Counted from the first letter of the stretch, positions 8,040 to 17,357 are shown. The stretch: 64,000 nucleotides of DNA from Candidatus Zixiibacteriota bacterium (GCA_040756055.1 JBFLZR010000002.1:646411-710410); one strand, 5' to 3'. The notes: a model not told the origin generated them from the letters alone. Numbers and translations: made by a program.

Positions 8040-10052
8040 CTAACGCAGTTGGGGGTATCGCTCGCGGAGCATTCGAACCTGGCTGGTATCCATGCCGCGA
8101 CTTATGGCGCGCGGCAACAGACTTGACGCCCGGTCAAATTTGCCCTGGTTGATGTAAATAATGAGCAAATCCTGAATCGGTTTTAGAGGCACATCGCCCA
8201 TGCAACATCCTTTTTCGAGACAACCGACATACTCCTGGTATCGCCCGGTGGCCTTGTAGGTCATGGCCAGATTCAAGACAGCCGCCACATTTGTCGAGTC
8301 CAGTCTTAAAGCTTCGACAGCATGCTCCTCGGCTTCGGCGTAATGACCCAGATAGTAATGAGCGCCGCTCATATTACTGGTCACGGTCGAATTGCCCGGA
8401 TTGATGCCGTTGGCGATTTCATAGTAGGCGATGGCGCTGTCGTACTGCTTCAAATACAGGTAGGCGCACCCCAGGTTGGAGTAGGCCAGATAATAGCCGG
8501 GGTTGATTGACAGAGCCTGACGGAGATATCCTATCGCCTTGCGATATTCGCCGGCGCCGATCAAGTCGGAACCATTCTTATTGAGTTGCCACTCGGGGAA
8601 ACCATCCACCACATTGTCGAACTCGCTCTGGGCCGCAAGCGTGTCGCCGCGGTCATTGAAATATCCAACCATCACCCAGACACCGGATCTGTTTCTGAGC
8701 GGGTCGAGTTCGATGCAGCGGCGCATGCGCCCCACCGAAATTTCGTCGCTCGTCTGGTTATATGCCCGCGAGAATAAAGCCACCAGTCCCAGCGCAATGA
8801 CCAGCACAGCTATGCTGCCTGCCATCTTGAGGTTGCCGGAATCCTTTAGCAGCATGGAAAAAACGAGGAAAGTGAGCGGTATGGCAAAGAACGCAAAAAG
8901 GTCCCAGTCGCGCGGCATACCCAGTTTGGGATCGAACATCACAACCGCCGCCAAAGAGAACACGAGAACCATGAGCAGAAATCGGATCTTGGGCAGCCGC
9001 AACGCTCGACGCCCATCAGTCTTCATCAACGCTAACAAAGCGACAGGAAGGCCCGGCAGCAAAAACATCACGAGGTTCAACAGATCCATCAGGTGCGTCA
9101 CAGAAAACAGCGTGTAACCGTTGAGGGTGAAACGATCACTGAAAAGCGGGACAATAGCAAAGCGAAAATAGTACCTGGTGGAATAGAGATAACTGAAGGC
9201 GGCGATGAGAGCCGCGGCCACAACGGACACGATCGCGATTTTAAGAGTCAATGCGGCGTTCGATATTGCTGCCGCAAGACGCGTCCGACGAATCAGAATG
9301 TAGCCCGCTGCCGGGATCAACGTCACGCCGAGTACATGAAGAAGCAGCGCCACACCCAGCGGCAAAAGTATCACCCACCGGTTCAACCTTCGGGCCGCTA
9401 TCCAGACACCCACGGTGCAGAATACACCCACTGTGGCGGCGAACAACGAGTAATTCTCGACATGGCCGAAAAACAAAAGCATATAGCCGCCGGAAACGCC
9501 TCCCAGCAGAAACAGGGTTCGATGACGCGACTTATCGACTACCACCTCGGCAGCAGCCGCCACCGAGATGATAAACACGATCCCGGCGACAAAAGAGATT
9601 AGGTAAAAAGTTAGAAGCGATGGATCCGGCCCGATGTCGCTCAGCAGTCCATACACGAATCGATTCACAACCACCGCTCCAAAGTTGGTGAACTTGATCA
9701 GCGGGTTTTCCTCGGCCAGCATCGATTTTACCAGATACCCGTCACCATCGAAATGAGTCCTGGCGCGGAAGACGTAAAATGACAGTCCCATCACGACTGT
9801 CACGGCGCCTGCCACAAGGGGATACGAAACGTCAGAGACCCGGCGTCTTACCGACCATACCAGTGGCGGGACTATTGCGGCAACGACGAGCAGTCCGAGT
9901 TGAACCCACCATTCATAATATGCCCAGTGACTGAACCCCCACAACCGGTATTGCGGGAGTAGTGATGCGAGCAGATACAAGACGACAACGAGATAATAGG
10001 TTATTGTCGCAAGCAGCCATGCTTGATTGTCGGACTTAGCGCCTGTTGTCAT
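8040..10052 (-). CDS. GT-C-like multi-spanning membrane protein with C-terminal TPRs (paralogue 1)
   Basis: The 670-residue product has about ten to twelve hydrophobic segments in its first 430 residues and a soluble tail with at least three tetratricopeptide repeats (SNLGCAYLYLKQYDSAIAYY, NPGNSTVTSN, AVLNLAMTYKATGRY). After the second membrane segment lies HFDGDGYL (Asp102-Asp104), placed like the DxD/ExD motif in the first external loop of GT-C glycosyltransferases. A second conserved block is DPKLGMPRDWDLFAF. This suggests a polyprenyl-phosphate-sugar-dependent glycosyltransferase acting at the outer face of the inner membrane, but the donor and acceptor are unknown. Its start overlaps the stop of paralogue 2 by 4 bases. 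Confidence 0.75.
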   Translation of the reverse strand: MTTGAKSDNQAWLLATITYYLVVVLYLLASLLPQYRLWGFSHWAYYEWWVQLGLLVVAAIVPPLVWSVRRRVSDVSYPLVAGAVTVVMGLSFYVFRARTHFDGDGYLVKSMLAEENPLIKFTNFGAVVVNRFVYGLLSDIGPDPSLLTFYLISFVAGIVFIISVAAAAEVVVDKSRHRTLFLLGGVSGGYMLLFFGHVENYSLFAATVGVFCTVGVWIAARRLNRWVILLPLGVALLLHVLGVTLIPAAGYILIRRTRLAAAISNAALTLKIAIVSVVAAALIAAFSYLYSTRYYFRFAIVPLFSDRFTLNGYTLFSVTHLMDLLNLVMFLLPGLPVALLALMKTDGRRALRLPKIRFLLMVLVFSLAAVVMFDPKLGMPRDWDLFAFFAIPLTFLVFSMLLKDSGNLKMAGSIAVLVIALGLVALFSRAYNQTSDEISVGRMRRCIELDPLRNRSGVWVMVGYFNDRGDTLAAQSEFDNVVDGFPEWQLNKNGSDLIGAGEYRKAIGYLRQALSINPGYYLAYSNLGCAYLYLKQYDSAIAYYEIANGINPGNSTVTSNMSGAHYYLGHYAEAEEHAVEALRLDSTNVAAVLNLAMTYKATGRYQEYVGCLEKGCCMGDVPLKPIQDLLIIYINQGKFDRASSLLPRAISRGMDTSQVRMLRERYPQLR

Positions 10053-12064
10053 AGCCCCATCTGTGGATATCTTTGACGTATCAGTTCATACTCTTGCTCG
10101 GGCATTCCCTTCGCCAGAGCGGTTCTATACTGCGCCGCGGCATGCGAGTACGAACCTCGCGAAACGAAATGATCGCCAAGCTTTTGAAAAACGAAATACG
10201 GCGCGTCAGGCCGCGAGGCCAGTTGATAGAGCAAATCGAGATACTCGCGGGTCGCACCACCGAGCTGATAGGTTTGAAGCAACCCGGCATATGTTTGCAT
10301 GTCGTCAGGGTCGAGGGCTATTGATTTTGTGAATGATTCCTCGGCCCGCCCGTATTGCCTTTCGGCAAGATAAGCCATTCCCAGTTCACGCCAAATCTGC
10401 GGGTCATATCGATTGAGCCCCTCGGCTATCTCAAGATTGGCAATGGCGCTGTCGGGATGACCCTGGGCGAGATGACACGATCCCAGGTTCAAATAGGCCG
10501 ATGCCATAAGGGGGTTATGTTTAATCGCGCCCCGAAAGGCCGCCATAGCCTGATCAGTTCGTCCCTGCTCGCGCAGTCGCAGACCCGTCTGCACCATCTC
10601 CCATTCAGGGTAGTGCCTCTCCCACTCGAAATAAAGAAGCGGAGAACGCTCGTAATCACCCCGCTTCCAGAAATAGTCGTGCATTTTCAAAAGCATGAAG
10701 ATGTTGCGTTTCATATCCAGCATGGCGCTATCGAATGCCCTTGAGGTAGCTATCTGCACGCTCGTCTGTCCCACCGCGCGAGGAACCAGTGACAAAAATC
10801 CAAGAGCGACAGCCATCGACACGATAGCCGGGTAGTACCTGACCCTGCGCGCGTTTTTTATCAGTAAATAGTAACCGCCAACCACCAGCGGTATGCCCAC
10901 AAACGAGAAAAGGTCCCAGTCGCGCGGCATTCCCAGACGCGGATTAAATATCGCCGCCACCGCAACTGTCGACAGCACCATTACCAGAAGGAAAGTATGC
11001 GCGGGATTCCTGAAAGATTTGCGGCCGGGCGTCAACAATATGACAATCAGAATTAGCAGCATCGCCGGCAGCGAGAAGAGAATAAGATTGACGATATCCG
11101 CCAGATGCTTGGGGGCAAAGAAGGTGTAGCCATCGACAGTGAATCGATTTTTCCACAGGGGCACGAGGGCAAGCCTGAAATAATGAGAAACATTGTAGAA
11201 ATACCACAGCAGCGCCAACGCCACAACGGCCGCGACAAGCACCATAGTTGTTTTAAAGACAGGACCTCGGTGTGAGAGTTGCCGCCATCCTTTCGTATCG
11301 TTCACCAGCAGGTAGAAGGCCGCCGGTGCGAGGGAAACCCCGAACACGTGAAAAAAGATCGCCAGCAAAAGCGGCGGCAGAACAAACCATTTGCTGATCC
11401 GGCCGCCTGACGCCATCAGACCGGTAAGCGCGAAAACACCCACGCTGGCGACGAAAAACGAATAGTTCTCCACGTGACCGCAGAAAAGAAGCATATACCC
11501 GCCGGATATCATGCCCAATAAAAAGAGGGCGCGATCGGTTGTGCCTTCGAACAATCGGCGTGAGGCGTACGCGATGAACAAACACAGACCGAGTCCCGCC
11601 AGACAGGATAATGACTGATACGTGATAAGCGCTTGGTCGGCCCCCCCGCCGCCAATGATATTGTAGAGGGCGCGATGTATCAGTGTCTCACCGAAATTGG
11701 ACAGCTTCACCACCGGGCTTTCCTCGGCAAGAAGGGTCAGCACCTGGTAACCATCGCCTTCGAAGTGCGTTCGGTCGCGCATGAAGTAGAACAGCACCGC
11801 CATTACCAGGATGGCCAACACTGTGGCGATGGTGTAATTCAACCTGAGTTTCCTTCTACTGAGCTGGTACGCCACCAGGGGCAGGATAGCGCCGACCCCA
11901 AAAAGGATGACGGGAACTGAATCAGGAAAGTAGGCCCAGTGATTCAATCCCCACAGGCGATACTGTGGAAAAAAGGAAGCTGTCAGAAACGTTGTGAGGG
12001 TCAAATAGTAAGCCGCAAAGACAGCTGCCCATAGCTTCTTTTCAGTTACGATTAAGTTGTTCAC
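10049..12064 (-). CDS. GT-C-like multi-spanning membrane protein with C-terminal TPRs (paralogue 2)
   Basis: A 671-residue paralogue of its two neighbours with the same plan: YRLWGLNHWAYF near the N-terminus, HFEGDGYQ (an ExD version of the external-loop motif), GMISGGYMLLFCGHVENYSFF, FNPRLGMPRDWDLFSF, and TPRs such as SAYLNLGSCHLAQGHPDSAI and EELGMAYLAERQYG-like repeats near the C-terminus. It is probably translated together with paralogue 1 through an overlapping ATGA. A reasonable promoter lies at 12105-12133. A glycosyltransferase or glycan-assembly role is inferred from fold-level features only. Confidence 0.75.
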   Translation of the reverse strand: MNNLIVTEKKLWAAVFAAYYLTLTTFLTASFFPQYRLWGLNHWAYFPDSVPVILFGVGAILPLVAYQLSRRKLRLNYTIATVLAILVMAVLFYFMRDRTHFEGDGYQVLTLLAEESPVVKLSNFGETLIHRALYNIIGGGGADQALITYQSLSCLAGLGLCLFIAYASRRLFEGTTDRALFLLGMISGGYMLLFCGHVENYSFFVASVGVFALTGLMASGGRISKWFVLPPLLLAIFFHVFGVSLAPAAFYLLVNDTKGWRQLSHRGPVFKTTMVLVAAVVALALLWYFYNVSHYFRLALVPLWKNRFTVDGYTFFAPKHLADIVNLILFSLPAMLLILIVILLTPGRKSFRNPAHTFLLVMVLSTVAVAAIFNPRLGMPRDWDLFSFVGIPLVVGGYYLLIKNARRVRYYPAIVSMAVALGFLSLVPRAVGQTSVQIATSRAFDSAMLDMKRNIFMLLKMHDYFWKRGDYERSPLLYFEWERHYPEWEMVQTGLRLREQGRTDQAMAAFRGAIKHNPLMASAYLNLGSCHLAQGHPDSAIANLEIAEGLNRYDPQIWRELGMAYLAERQYGRAEESFTKSIALDPDDMQTYAGLLQTYQLGGATREYLDLLYQLASRPDAPYFVFQKLGDHFVSRGSYSHAAAQYRTALAKGMPEQEYELIRQRYPQMGL

Positions 12065-12104
12065 GACAAAACGATCTTAAAGATTCTGCATTCCCTCGTG
12101 ATAT

Positions 12105-12133
12105 AATATAACACCCTGTCGGTTTTATAACAA
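12105..12133 (-). promoter_or_regulatory. Sigma70-like promoter for the paralogue 2-paralogue 1 pair
   Basis: On the minus strand TTGTTA (12133-12128) is followed after 17 bases by TATATT (12110-12105), about 40 bases before the start of paralogue 2. The match is moderate. Confidence 0.5.
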
Positions 12134-12230
12134 GAGAGATTACATCGGAGTGAATGGATTCGCGCGGCCCATGATTGTCTGTATCACCGGTGCCGATGAA
12201 ACGCCCTTCGCGCAAGCAAAAGGTCGTGGG

Positions 12231-14264
12231 CTACAATTTCAGCTGAGGGTAGGTGCGAATGACAGGCTCGAGTTCGTCGCGGGGAAGCCCCTTCTCCAGC
12301 GCTATCTGGTACTCCCGTGAAGCATCGTCGAAAAATCTGTGCCGGATATAATAATCACCCAGGAGCTTGAATATCTCAGCCGGTGCGTCATCGAGCGACG
12401 CTACCCCCCGGAGGATCTCCAGCTCTTTCTCATCCTGCCCGCTCAGCGAATAGAATTCCGCCAGATTAACGTAGGTCTGCATGTTGGTGCCATCGATCGA
12501 AATCGCGGATTCAAAGTGTATCTCCGCCTTGTGAAGATCCCTGACACTCAGGTAGGCGTGCGCCAGATCGTTGTGGATGTGAATATCGTGCGGATTCAAA
12601 CCGTTGGCGATCTCAAGATAATACACCGCGCTGTCCACCCGGCCAACTGTCAGGTAACACGAACCCAGCCCGTAATACGCCAGCGCCAGGGCGGGGTGTT
12701 CCTTGATGGCGCTTTCAAACAGCGGCATCGCCTTGCCACACATGCCATCGGCCTTGAGCTTCAGCCCCGTCTGCACCAGCCCCCATTCGGGGAAATTACC
12801 TTCCCAGTCGAAATTGTAGAGTGGCGAGCGTTCGTAGTCAGTGTATTTCCAGCAGTAGTCGTGCATCTGAAAAAGAGCGAACATGTTTTTCTTCTTGTCG
12901 AGTTTGGCATAATCGACAGCCTGCCTGAGCGCGATGTCTTTATCCACCTGTCCCGCCACCCGCGCTCCCAGCGAGTACGCGCCCAGCGCTATTGCCAGAA
13001 TTGCCGCCATGAACGAGATTCTTGACGAAATACCTCGTCGCAGCAGCAGATAAAAAGCGGCGAACACCGTTACGACCGAAGCAAAGGCGAACAGATCCCA
13101 ATCGCGGGCCATGCCGAGTTTCGGGTCGAGCAGCACGACGGCGGTCAGAGCCGGCAAAAGCAGCAATCCGAAAAAGACTGTCTCCCCCCTGACAAGACTT
13201 TGTTTATCCCGCGTGAACCACAGCGCCGCCAGCACCAGCGGAAGGCCAGGGAACAACAGGATGACCAGATTGAAAAGATCCACCAGATGCGGCCACGACA
13301 GCAGTGTATATCCCTCGAGTGTAAATCGTCCCTGCCAGAAAGGAACGAAGGCGAGACGGAAAAAGTAGCTGGTCTGATAAAAGAAGAAAAACATGGCGCT
13401 GGTGACAGCAACCGCCAGCGATATTATGACGATTTTGATCGGAACTGAAAACCTCGAAAACCTCTCACCCGCGCGGGTACCGGCAGTCAGCAGGTAAATC
13501 GCCGACGGTATCAGCATAATCCCGAAAGCGTGAAAAAAAATGCTCAGCATGAGGGGAATCAGCAGATATAAGCGATGGATTCGCCCATTGGAGACCATGA
13601 TACCGATAAGTGTGTACAACGTCACCGATGGTACGAAGAGCGAGTAATGTTCGGCGTAGCCGAAAAACAAAAGCATGTACCCGCCCGTTAGAAGCCCCAA
13701 TAAAAAGAGTATCCGCGATTTGAGTTCATCGAACAGTAAACGCGAGGCATAAAGAGCGGTGACTATAAAAGCCGCCCCTCCGATGTACGATACGATCTGG
13801 TAGGCGAGCGTTGCCTGTTTTTCCCCACCTTTGCCAATTATGGCGAAAGCCAACTGGTGAGCCATCATCTCGCCAAAATTCCGCATCTTGACTATCGGGC
13901 TATCCGAGGCCAGATTCGCTATCAGCGTGTAACCATCGCCCAGAAAATATAGCCTGACCCGCAGCAGATAAAACGAAGCGCCGAACACAACCGCAACGAC
14001 AGCCGCCCAAAGCCAGAATGATTGATGCCGACGGACATTTTGGCCCCGCGTTTCGCGGCCGAAGAACCTGATTATCGAAGGCGCCAGCAGCGCCGCCGCA
14101 AGCGCAGGCAACGCGACGGTTGCCGGAAAATAGGTCCAGAGATTTATCCCCCACAGGCGCGCCTGCGGAAAAAAGTATCCAACGACAAACAGACCTATGA
14201 CCGAATAGTAACAGGCTTCGATGAAAAGCTGAGATTTGTTTTGAAGCAATGCCCCCACCCTCAC
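12231..14264 (-). CDS. GT-C-like multi-spanning membrane protein with C-terminal TPRs (paralogue 3)
   Basis: This 677-residue third copy keeps the family blocks (ARLWGINLWTYF, GYMLLFFGYAEHYSLF, DPKLGMARDWDLFAF) and a TPR tail (AYYGLGSCYLTVGRVDSAVYYL, NDLAHAYLSVRDLHKAEIHF). In the external-loop motif the first acidic residue is lost: YFLGDGYT instead of HFDGDGY. If that residue is catalytic the copy may have changed activity. The start is a GTG at 14264 after AAAGGG. It is separated from paralogue 2 by 166 bases and probably transcribed separately. The three copies are clearly tandem duplicates that have diverged. Confidence 0.75.
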   Translation of the reverse strand: MRVGALLQNKSQLFIEACYYSVIGLFVVGYFFPQARLWGINLWTYFPATVALPALAAALLAPSIIRFFGRETRGQNVRRHQSFWLWAAVVAVVFGASFYLLRVRLYFLGDGYTLIANLASDSPIVKMRNFGEMMAHQLAFAIIGKGGEKQATLAYQIVSYIGGAAFIVTALYASRLLFDELKSRILFLLGLLTGGYMLLFFGYAEHYSLFVPSVTLYTLIGIMVSNGRIHRLYLLIPLMLSIFFHAFGIMLIPSAIYLLTAGTRAGERFSRFSVPIKIVIISLAVAVTSAMFFFFYQTSYFFRLAFVPFWQGRFTLEGYTLLSWPHLVDLFNLVILLFPGLPLVLAALWFTRDKQSLVRGETVFFGLLLLPALTAVVLLDPKLGMARDWDLFAFASVVTVFAAFYLLLRRGISSRISFMAAILAIALGAYSLGARVAGQVDKDIALRQAVDYAKLDKKKNMFALFQMHDYCWKYTDYERSPLYNFDWEGNFPEWGLVQTGLKLKADGMCGKAMPLFESAIKEHPALALAYYGLGSCYLTVGRVDSAVYYLEIANGLNPHDIHIHNDLAHAYLSVRDLHKAEIHFESAISIDGTNMQTYVNLAEFYSLSGQDEKELEILRGVASLDDAPAEIFKLLGDYYIRHRFFDDASREYQIALEKGLPRDELEPVIRTYPQLKL

Positions 14265-14397
14265 TGAGCCCTTTTTACGTTTTTTCTTCCTTGCCTATAT
14301 GTACGTATAACAGGCGAAGTTGTTGTGCGGTGTCGAAAAGTATTTAGATTTTGTGTTGTGAGATTCAAAGAGATTCGACAATGTGTGCTGAATGCAA

Positions 14398-14422
14398 AGA
14401 AAAAGGGTGGATAAACCACCCT
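14398..14422 (-). terminator. Rho-independent terminator of the DUF4388 operon
   Basis: Read on the minus strand, AGGGTGG (14422-14416) pairs with CCACCCT (14410-14404) across a 5-base loop and runs into TTTTTC. It lies 34 bases after the last gene of the four-gene operon and before paralogue 3. Confidence 0.85.
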
Positions 14423-14455
14423 ATAATCGGAACAAAACTGTTTCGCTAAAGACGA

Positions 14456-14644
14456 TTAACCATAAACCTCGGCGTTGTTGCATTTGCACACGCCAACGTT
14501 CTGGGCGCGGAATTTCCAGGCTCCGTTCTCGCCTTTGACAGCCTTGACATGTTTGACAAACTGCAAAGTCTCGTTACAGACCGGGCATGTCATGGCATGA
14601 GCCTTTTTTGAGGACTTATCCGCAAAGCTTTGTTTCTTAGCCAT
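14456..14644 (-). CDS. Small zinc-ribbon-like protein
   Basis: The 62-residue basic protein carries two cysteine pairs, CPVC near residue 20 and CKC near residue 54, separated by a lysine-rich stretch (FVKHVKAVKGENGAWKF). This spacing is what a small zinc ribbon would show, so nucleic-acid or protein binding is possible. I do not recognise a named family. It is the last gene of a four-gene overlapping operon: its ATG lies inside the 3' end of the preceding TPR-like gene (8-base overlap), and a terminator follows. Confidence 0.7.
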   Translation of the reverse strand: MAKKQSFADKSSKKAHAMTCPVCNETLQFVKHVKAVKGENGAWKFRAQNVGVCKCNNAEVYG

Positions 14645-14867
14645 TTGAGAAAACCTCCTCGATGTCTATTTCATCCGCGGTTAAAGGTCGAGCCAATTTC
14701 TCTTTCACTTTCACCAGAAGCCGTGTGGTCTCCAAGTAGAGTTTGAATTCCTTGTCCTCTCCGAAGAAAGGCGCGGCGATTTCAAACTGCTCGAGCGCCG
14801 TTGTGTAATCCTTGCGTTTCAGCGCCAGTAGAGCACCGCAGTAAGCTTTTTCGCCACCGCTAAGCAT
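14637..14867 (-). CDS. Small TPR-like helical protein
   Basis: This 76-residue protein has one clear tetratricopeptide-like helix pair: AYCGALLALKRKDYTTALEQFEIA followed by a second amphipathic segment (LYLETTRLLVKVKEKLA). Too short for a stand-alone TPR superhelix, it probably works as a partner of its operon neighbours. Its ATG overlaps the end of the upstream 224-residue gene by 8 bases and the downstream zinc-ribbon gene overlaps its own end, implying translational coupling. No named family was recognised. Confidence 0.65.
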   Translation of the reverse strand: MLSGGEKAYCGALLALKRKDYTTALEQFEIAAPFFGEDKEFKLYLETTRLLVKVKEKLARPLTADEIDIEEVFSNG

Positions 14868-15534
14868 CTAACGCACCTTCCTTAAGGATTGTTTCGGCTT
14901 CTTTGAGTTTCTTTACGTACGGTTCGACCTTGTAACCGTTTTGCTTGAGGTAATATATGATAAAGGCGGACAAAATCAAGGCATCTTTATTGCGTTGAAG
15001 TTTCGCCGCCTTGAGGAGGTCATCGGCAACCGACAACAAATGCTGTTTCCCCTGGCAATAATCTTTGTAAATCGCCGTTAGTCGCTCTAACTTGTTGTCA
15101 AACATAATAATAGTGTCTTTGGGAACTATCGGCAAGGATGGAGCTTTGGTCTCCGGACCGCGTTTGAGCACCAGTTTGGGCGAGGTTTTGGGTTGGGCCT
15201 CAGACCAACGGTCAATCTCGGTGCGAATCTTGTCCTCAGCGGGAGAGGATTCATTGGATACCCGGAGCTCTTTTTTGAACTCACCCAGTATCCCCGTAAT
15301 CCGCTGAACATCGGCCGTCCCCAGACTACTATCGGTCAACCATCGGTTGTGCGTGGCAAACCAGTCACCCATCTGATCGGTGATGTCCGTCCCGAGACGG
15401 GACATGCGGGCGATGTCATCGAGACGGTTTATCCCTTCGAGAACCGACAGTCTTTCTTCCTTGGATTTCACCACTCGCTCGAGGAATGACTCCAGAAGAG
15501 TCTCGAGGGATTTCAATGTCTCCTGCTGACTCAA
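14860..15534 (-). CDS. Hypothetical helical protein of the DUF4388 operon
   Basis: A 224-residue, charged and mainly helical cytoplasmic protein without signal peptide or membrane segment. The first 110 residues look like coiled-coil or helical bundle (LKSLETLLESFLERVVKSKEERLSVL), then a proline-containing linker (RGPETKAPSLPIVPKD) leads to a second helical half (LLSVADDLLKAAKLQRNKDAL). Translation appears to start at a TTG that overlaps the DUF4388 stop (TTGA). I do not recognise a family; conserved placement with DUF4388 and the TPR-like gene suggests a complex or shared regulatory role. Confidence 0.65.
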   Translation of the reverse strand: MSQQETLKSLETLLESFLERVVKSKEERLSVLEGINRLDDIARMSRLGTDITDQMGDWFATHNRWLTDSSLGTADVQRITGILGEFKKELRVSNESSPAEDKIRTEIDRWSEAQPKTSPKLVLKRGPETKAPSLPIVPKDTIIMFDNKLERLTAIYKDYCQGKQHLLSVADDLLKAAKLQRNKDALILSAFIIYYLKQNGYKVEPYVKKLKEAETILKEGALDA

Positions 15535-16394
15535 TTCTTATCCAACTCCAGAAATGTGCTTTTCATGCGATTCTCGGCCGGACGCGCTGATGATCTCTCT
15601 GTCAGGTATTCTTCGAACAACCCGGCCAACCGGTTAACCATACCTTCGATATCTTTCGTGCCGGTCCCTCTGGGAACATCGGCTTTCGTAATTAGGCCTG
15701 CCAGCTTCAACTGAGCAAGCTTTTTTAGCGTTTCGTGGCGATCGTCCGGGGTTGCCCGGCAGATGTCGCTGATCGAACGGTGACCATCGACCAACGCCAT
15801 CACGTTCCACTCCTGCGCCTGAAGACTCACCTGCCGCGAGCGTCCCCCCTGCGTCGCCGATATCGTGTAGACCTCATCGAGATCCGTGAAGGTTTCGTTG
15901 ACCAGGTTCATTTCGTCGATGCGCCGAAGTCCCTCGAGGATGACATTCTCCACCGACAACCTCACGGTAATCTCTTCTTCGGTGGGAAACTGGTTCTCGT
16001 AAAATTTGAACGAACCGGTGCGCCATGATAGGAGCGAAAACAGAAGTTCTTCTATCTGTTTGGTCACGACTTTTTCAAGATCGGCCCGGTCGATAAATCC
16101 TCGTGTGGTTAGTATTTCGCCGAGTCTTTTGCTGTTTTCGGTCTTGGCCTGAATCGCCACCGCTTCTTCAAGCTGCTCGCCTGTGATTACCCGCTTGTCC
16201 CTGAGGAGTTGTCCAAGGTGGAAAGTCTGACGAGGACCATAGCCGTAGATTATCTCTCCCTCTTTGAAGTAAACCATGACGATGGAATCGTCCTTTTGAA
16301 TCCCCAGCGTTCCTGATTTACGGCTCGATGCAATCAGTTGGAAGATTTCCGGCAGTGTGAATTTCTCTATATTTCCCTGTAATCCTAATTCCAT
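15531..16394 (-). CDS. DUF4388 (PATAN-like) domain protein
   Basis: The 287-residue protein starts with a DUF4388 domain (LQGNIEKFTLPEIFQLIASSRKSGTLGI, then VYFKEGEIIYGYG), a module found in bacterial gene-regulation and motility proteins, often beside response regulators. The middle resembles the associated helical region (LGQLLRDKRVITGEQLEEAV, LGEILTTRGFIDRADLEKVV), and the C-terminal third resembles a small winged-helix-like segment (VDGHRSISDICRATPDD). No receiver domain is present. It is the first gene of the four-gene operon and has a good promoter at 16541-16569. Role inferred as regulatory or scaffolding; not proven. Confidence 0.85.
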   Translation of the reverse strand: MELGLQGNIEKFTLPEIFQLIASSRKSGTLGIQKDDSIVMVYFKEGEIIYGYGPRQTFHLGQLLRDKRVITGEQLEEAVAIQAKTENSKRLGEILTTRGFIDRADLEKVVTKQIEELLFSLLSWRTGSFKFYENQFPTEEEITVRLSVENVILEGLRRIDEMNLVNETFTDLDEVYTISATQGGRSRQVSLQAQEWNVMALVDGHRSISDICRATPDDRHETLKKLAQLKLAGLITKADVPRGTGTKDIEGMVNRLAGLFEEYLTERSSARPAENRMKSTFLELDKN

Positions 16395-16540
16395 GTAAGC
16401 TCCCTAATAACCTCTCCGACAATTCAAAAAATGCCACTCGTTTTAGTTACTGAAAGACAATCAAATATGGGGAACCAAATATTGCCTCTGTCAAAACAAC
16501 GATGTAGTAATAGGTTACCCTCACCTATTTTCGCAGCCTA

Positions 16541-16569
16541 AAAATACCGCAAACTACATCGACTGTCAA
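16541..16569 (-). promoter_or_regulatory. Sigma70 promoter of the DUF4388 operon
   Basis: On the minus strand a consensus TTGACA (16569-16564) is followed by exactly 17 bases and TATTTT (16546-16541). The start of the DUF4388 gene is about 150 bases further on. Confidence 0.7.
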
Positions 16570-16630
16570 CATTGAATTGCGACAACTGACATTTTGTTGG
16601 GTGTTTTCGGTACTGTTGGGCACTTTAATG

Positions 16631-16661
16631 TTGTCTTTAAGCCGATGCGGCTGTTTATAAT
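16631..16661 (+). promoter_or_regulatory. Probable promoter of recX-alaS
   Basis: A perfect TATAAT lies at 16656-16661, 48 bases before the recX ATG. The best -35 is TTGTCT at 16631-16636 with a long 19-base spacer, so the assignment is tentative. Confidence 0.4.
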
Positions 16662-16709
16662 CTATTACGATTCCTCAAGGTTATTATTTGTTAGAGCGGG
16701 TTACGTGAT

Positions 16710-17357
16710 ATGAGCAGTCAGATAAAAATCCTGAGGTTGATTCGTTCAGGCAGCAGGGTCAAAATCGTGCTTTCCAACAGCGATCAGTTGCTGGTCGTTT
16801 CCGAGGAAACCGTACATCGCCATCGCCTGGTCGAAGGTGTTGTAATCACGCAGTCGCAACACGATGTACTCAGGCAGGAGTCCGAGATGTTTCGTTGCGA
16901 CAGCGAGGCCGCGCGCCTGCTGGCCCTGAGGCAGCACTCTGTTGGCGAACTGAGAAGCAAGCTCAAGCGCAGACAGTTTGTGGCCACAGTTATTGATGAT
17001 GTCGTGCGGAAATACCGTCGCCAGGGAGTGCTCGATGACGCTCAGTATGCTTACAAGCTCGCGCAGAAGATGGTCGAAAACCGACCCTGCGGCATGGCAT
17101 ATCTCATGGCCTATTTACAGAAGAAAATGATTGACCGTTCTCTGGCCGAACAGACGGCGCAGATGGTGCTGTCCCGCTCCGATGAAAGCGACCGGGCCAT
17201 CGCGGCGCTTCACCGGCGGTGGGCGCAGCTGAGCCAGTTTGAGCTTGAAACGGCCCGCAATAAAGCATATAATTACCTCGCGCGGCGCGGCTTTAGCTAC
17301 GATGCCGCCAGAAAAGCTTTTGAAAAACTGTCTAACTCTCTTGAAAAGGACAACTGA
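16710..17357 (+). CDS. recX: RecX family regulatory protein
   Basis: RecX proteins bind RecA filaments and modulate recombination and SOS induction. The 215-residue product has the three-helix RecX repeats: ARLLALRQHSVGELRSKLKRR, then VVRKYRRQGVLDDAQYAYKLAQKMVENRPCGMAYLMAYLQKKMID, then ARNKAYNYLARRGFSYDAARKAFEKL. The extra N-terminal 60 residues (beta-rich) are usual in longer family members. recA is not in the window. alaS overlaps or directly abuts the 3' end, so the two are probably co-transcribed. Confidence 0.88.
   Translation: MSSQIKILRLIRSGSRVKIVLSNSDQLLVVSEETVHRHRLVEGVVITQSQHDVLRQESEMFRCDSEAARLLALRQHSVGELRSKLKRRQFVATVIDDVVRKYRRQGVLDDAQYAYKLAQKMVENRPCGMAYLMAYLQKKMIDRSLAEQTAQMVLSRSDESDRAIAALHRRWAQLSQFELETARNKAYNYLARRGFSYDAARKAFEKLSNSLEKDN

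Larger units (their letters stand above)
16395..16709. other. Divergent promoter region between the DUF4388 operon and recX
   Basis: This 315-base A+T-rich spacer carries the minus-strand promoter at 16541-16569 and a probable plus-strand -10 box at 16656. I see no gene or structured RNA in it. Confidence 0.6.
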
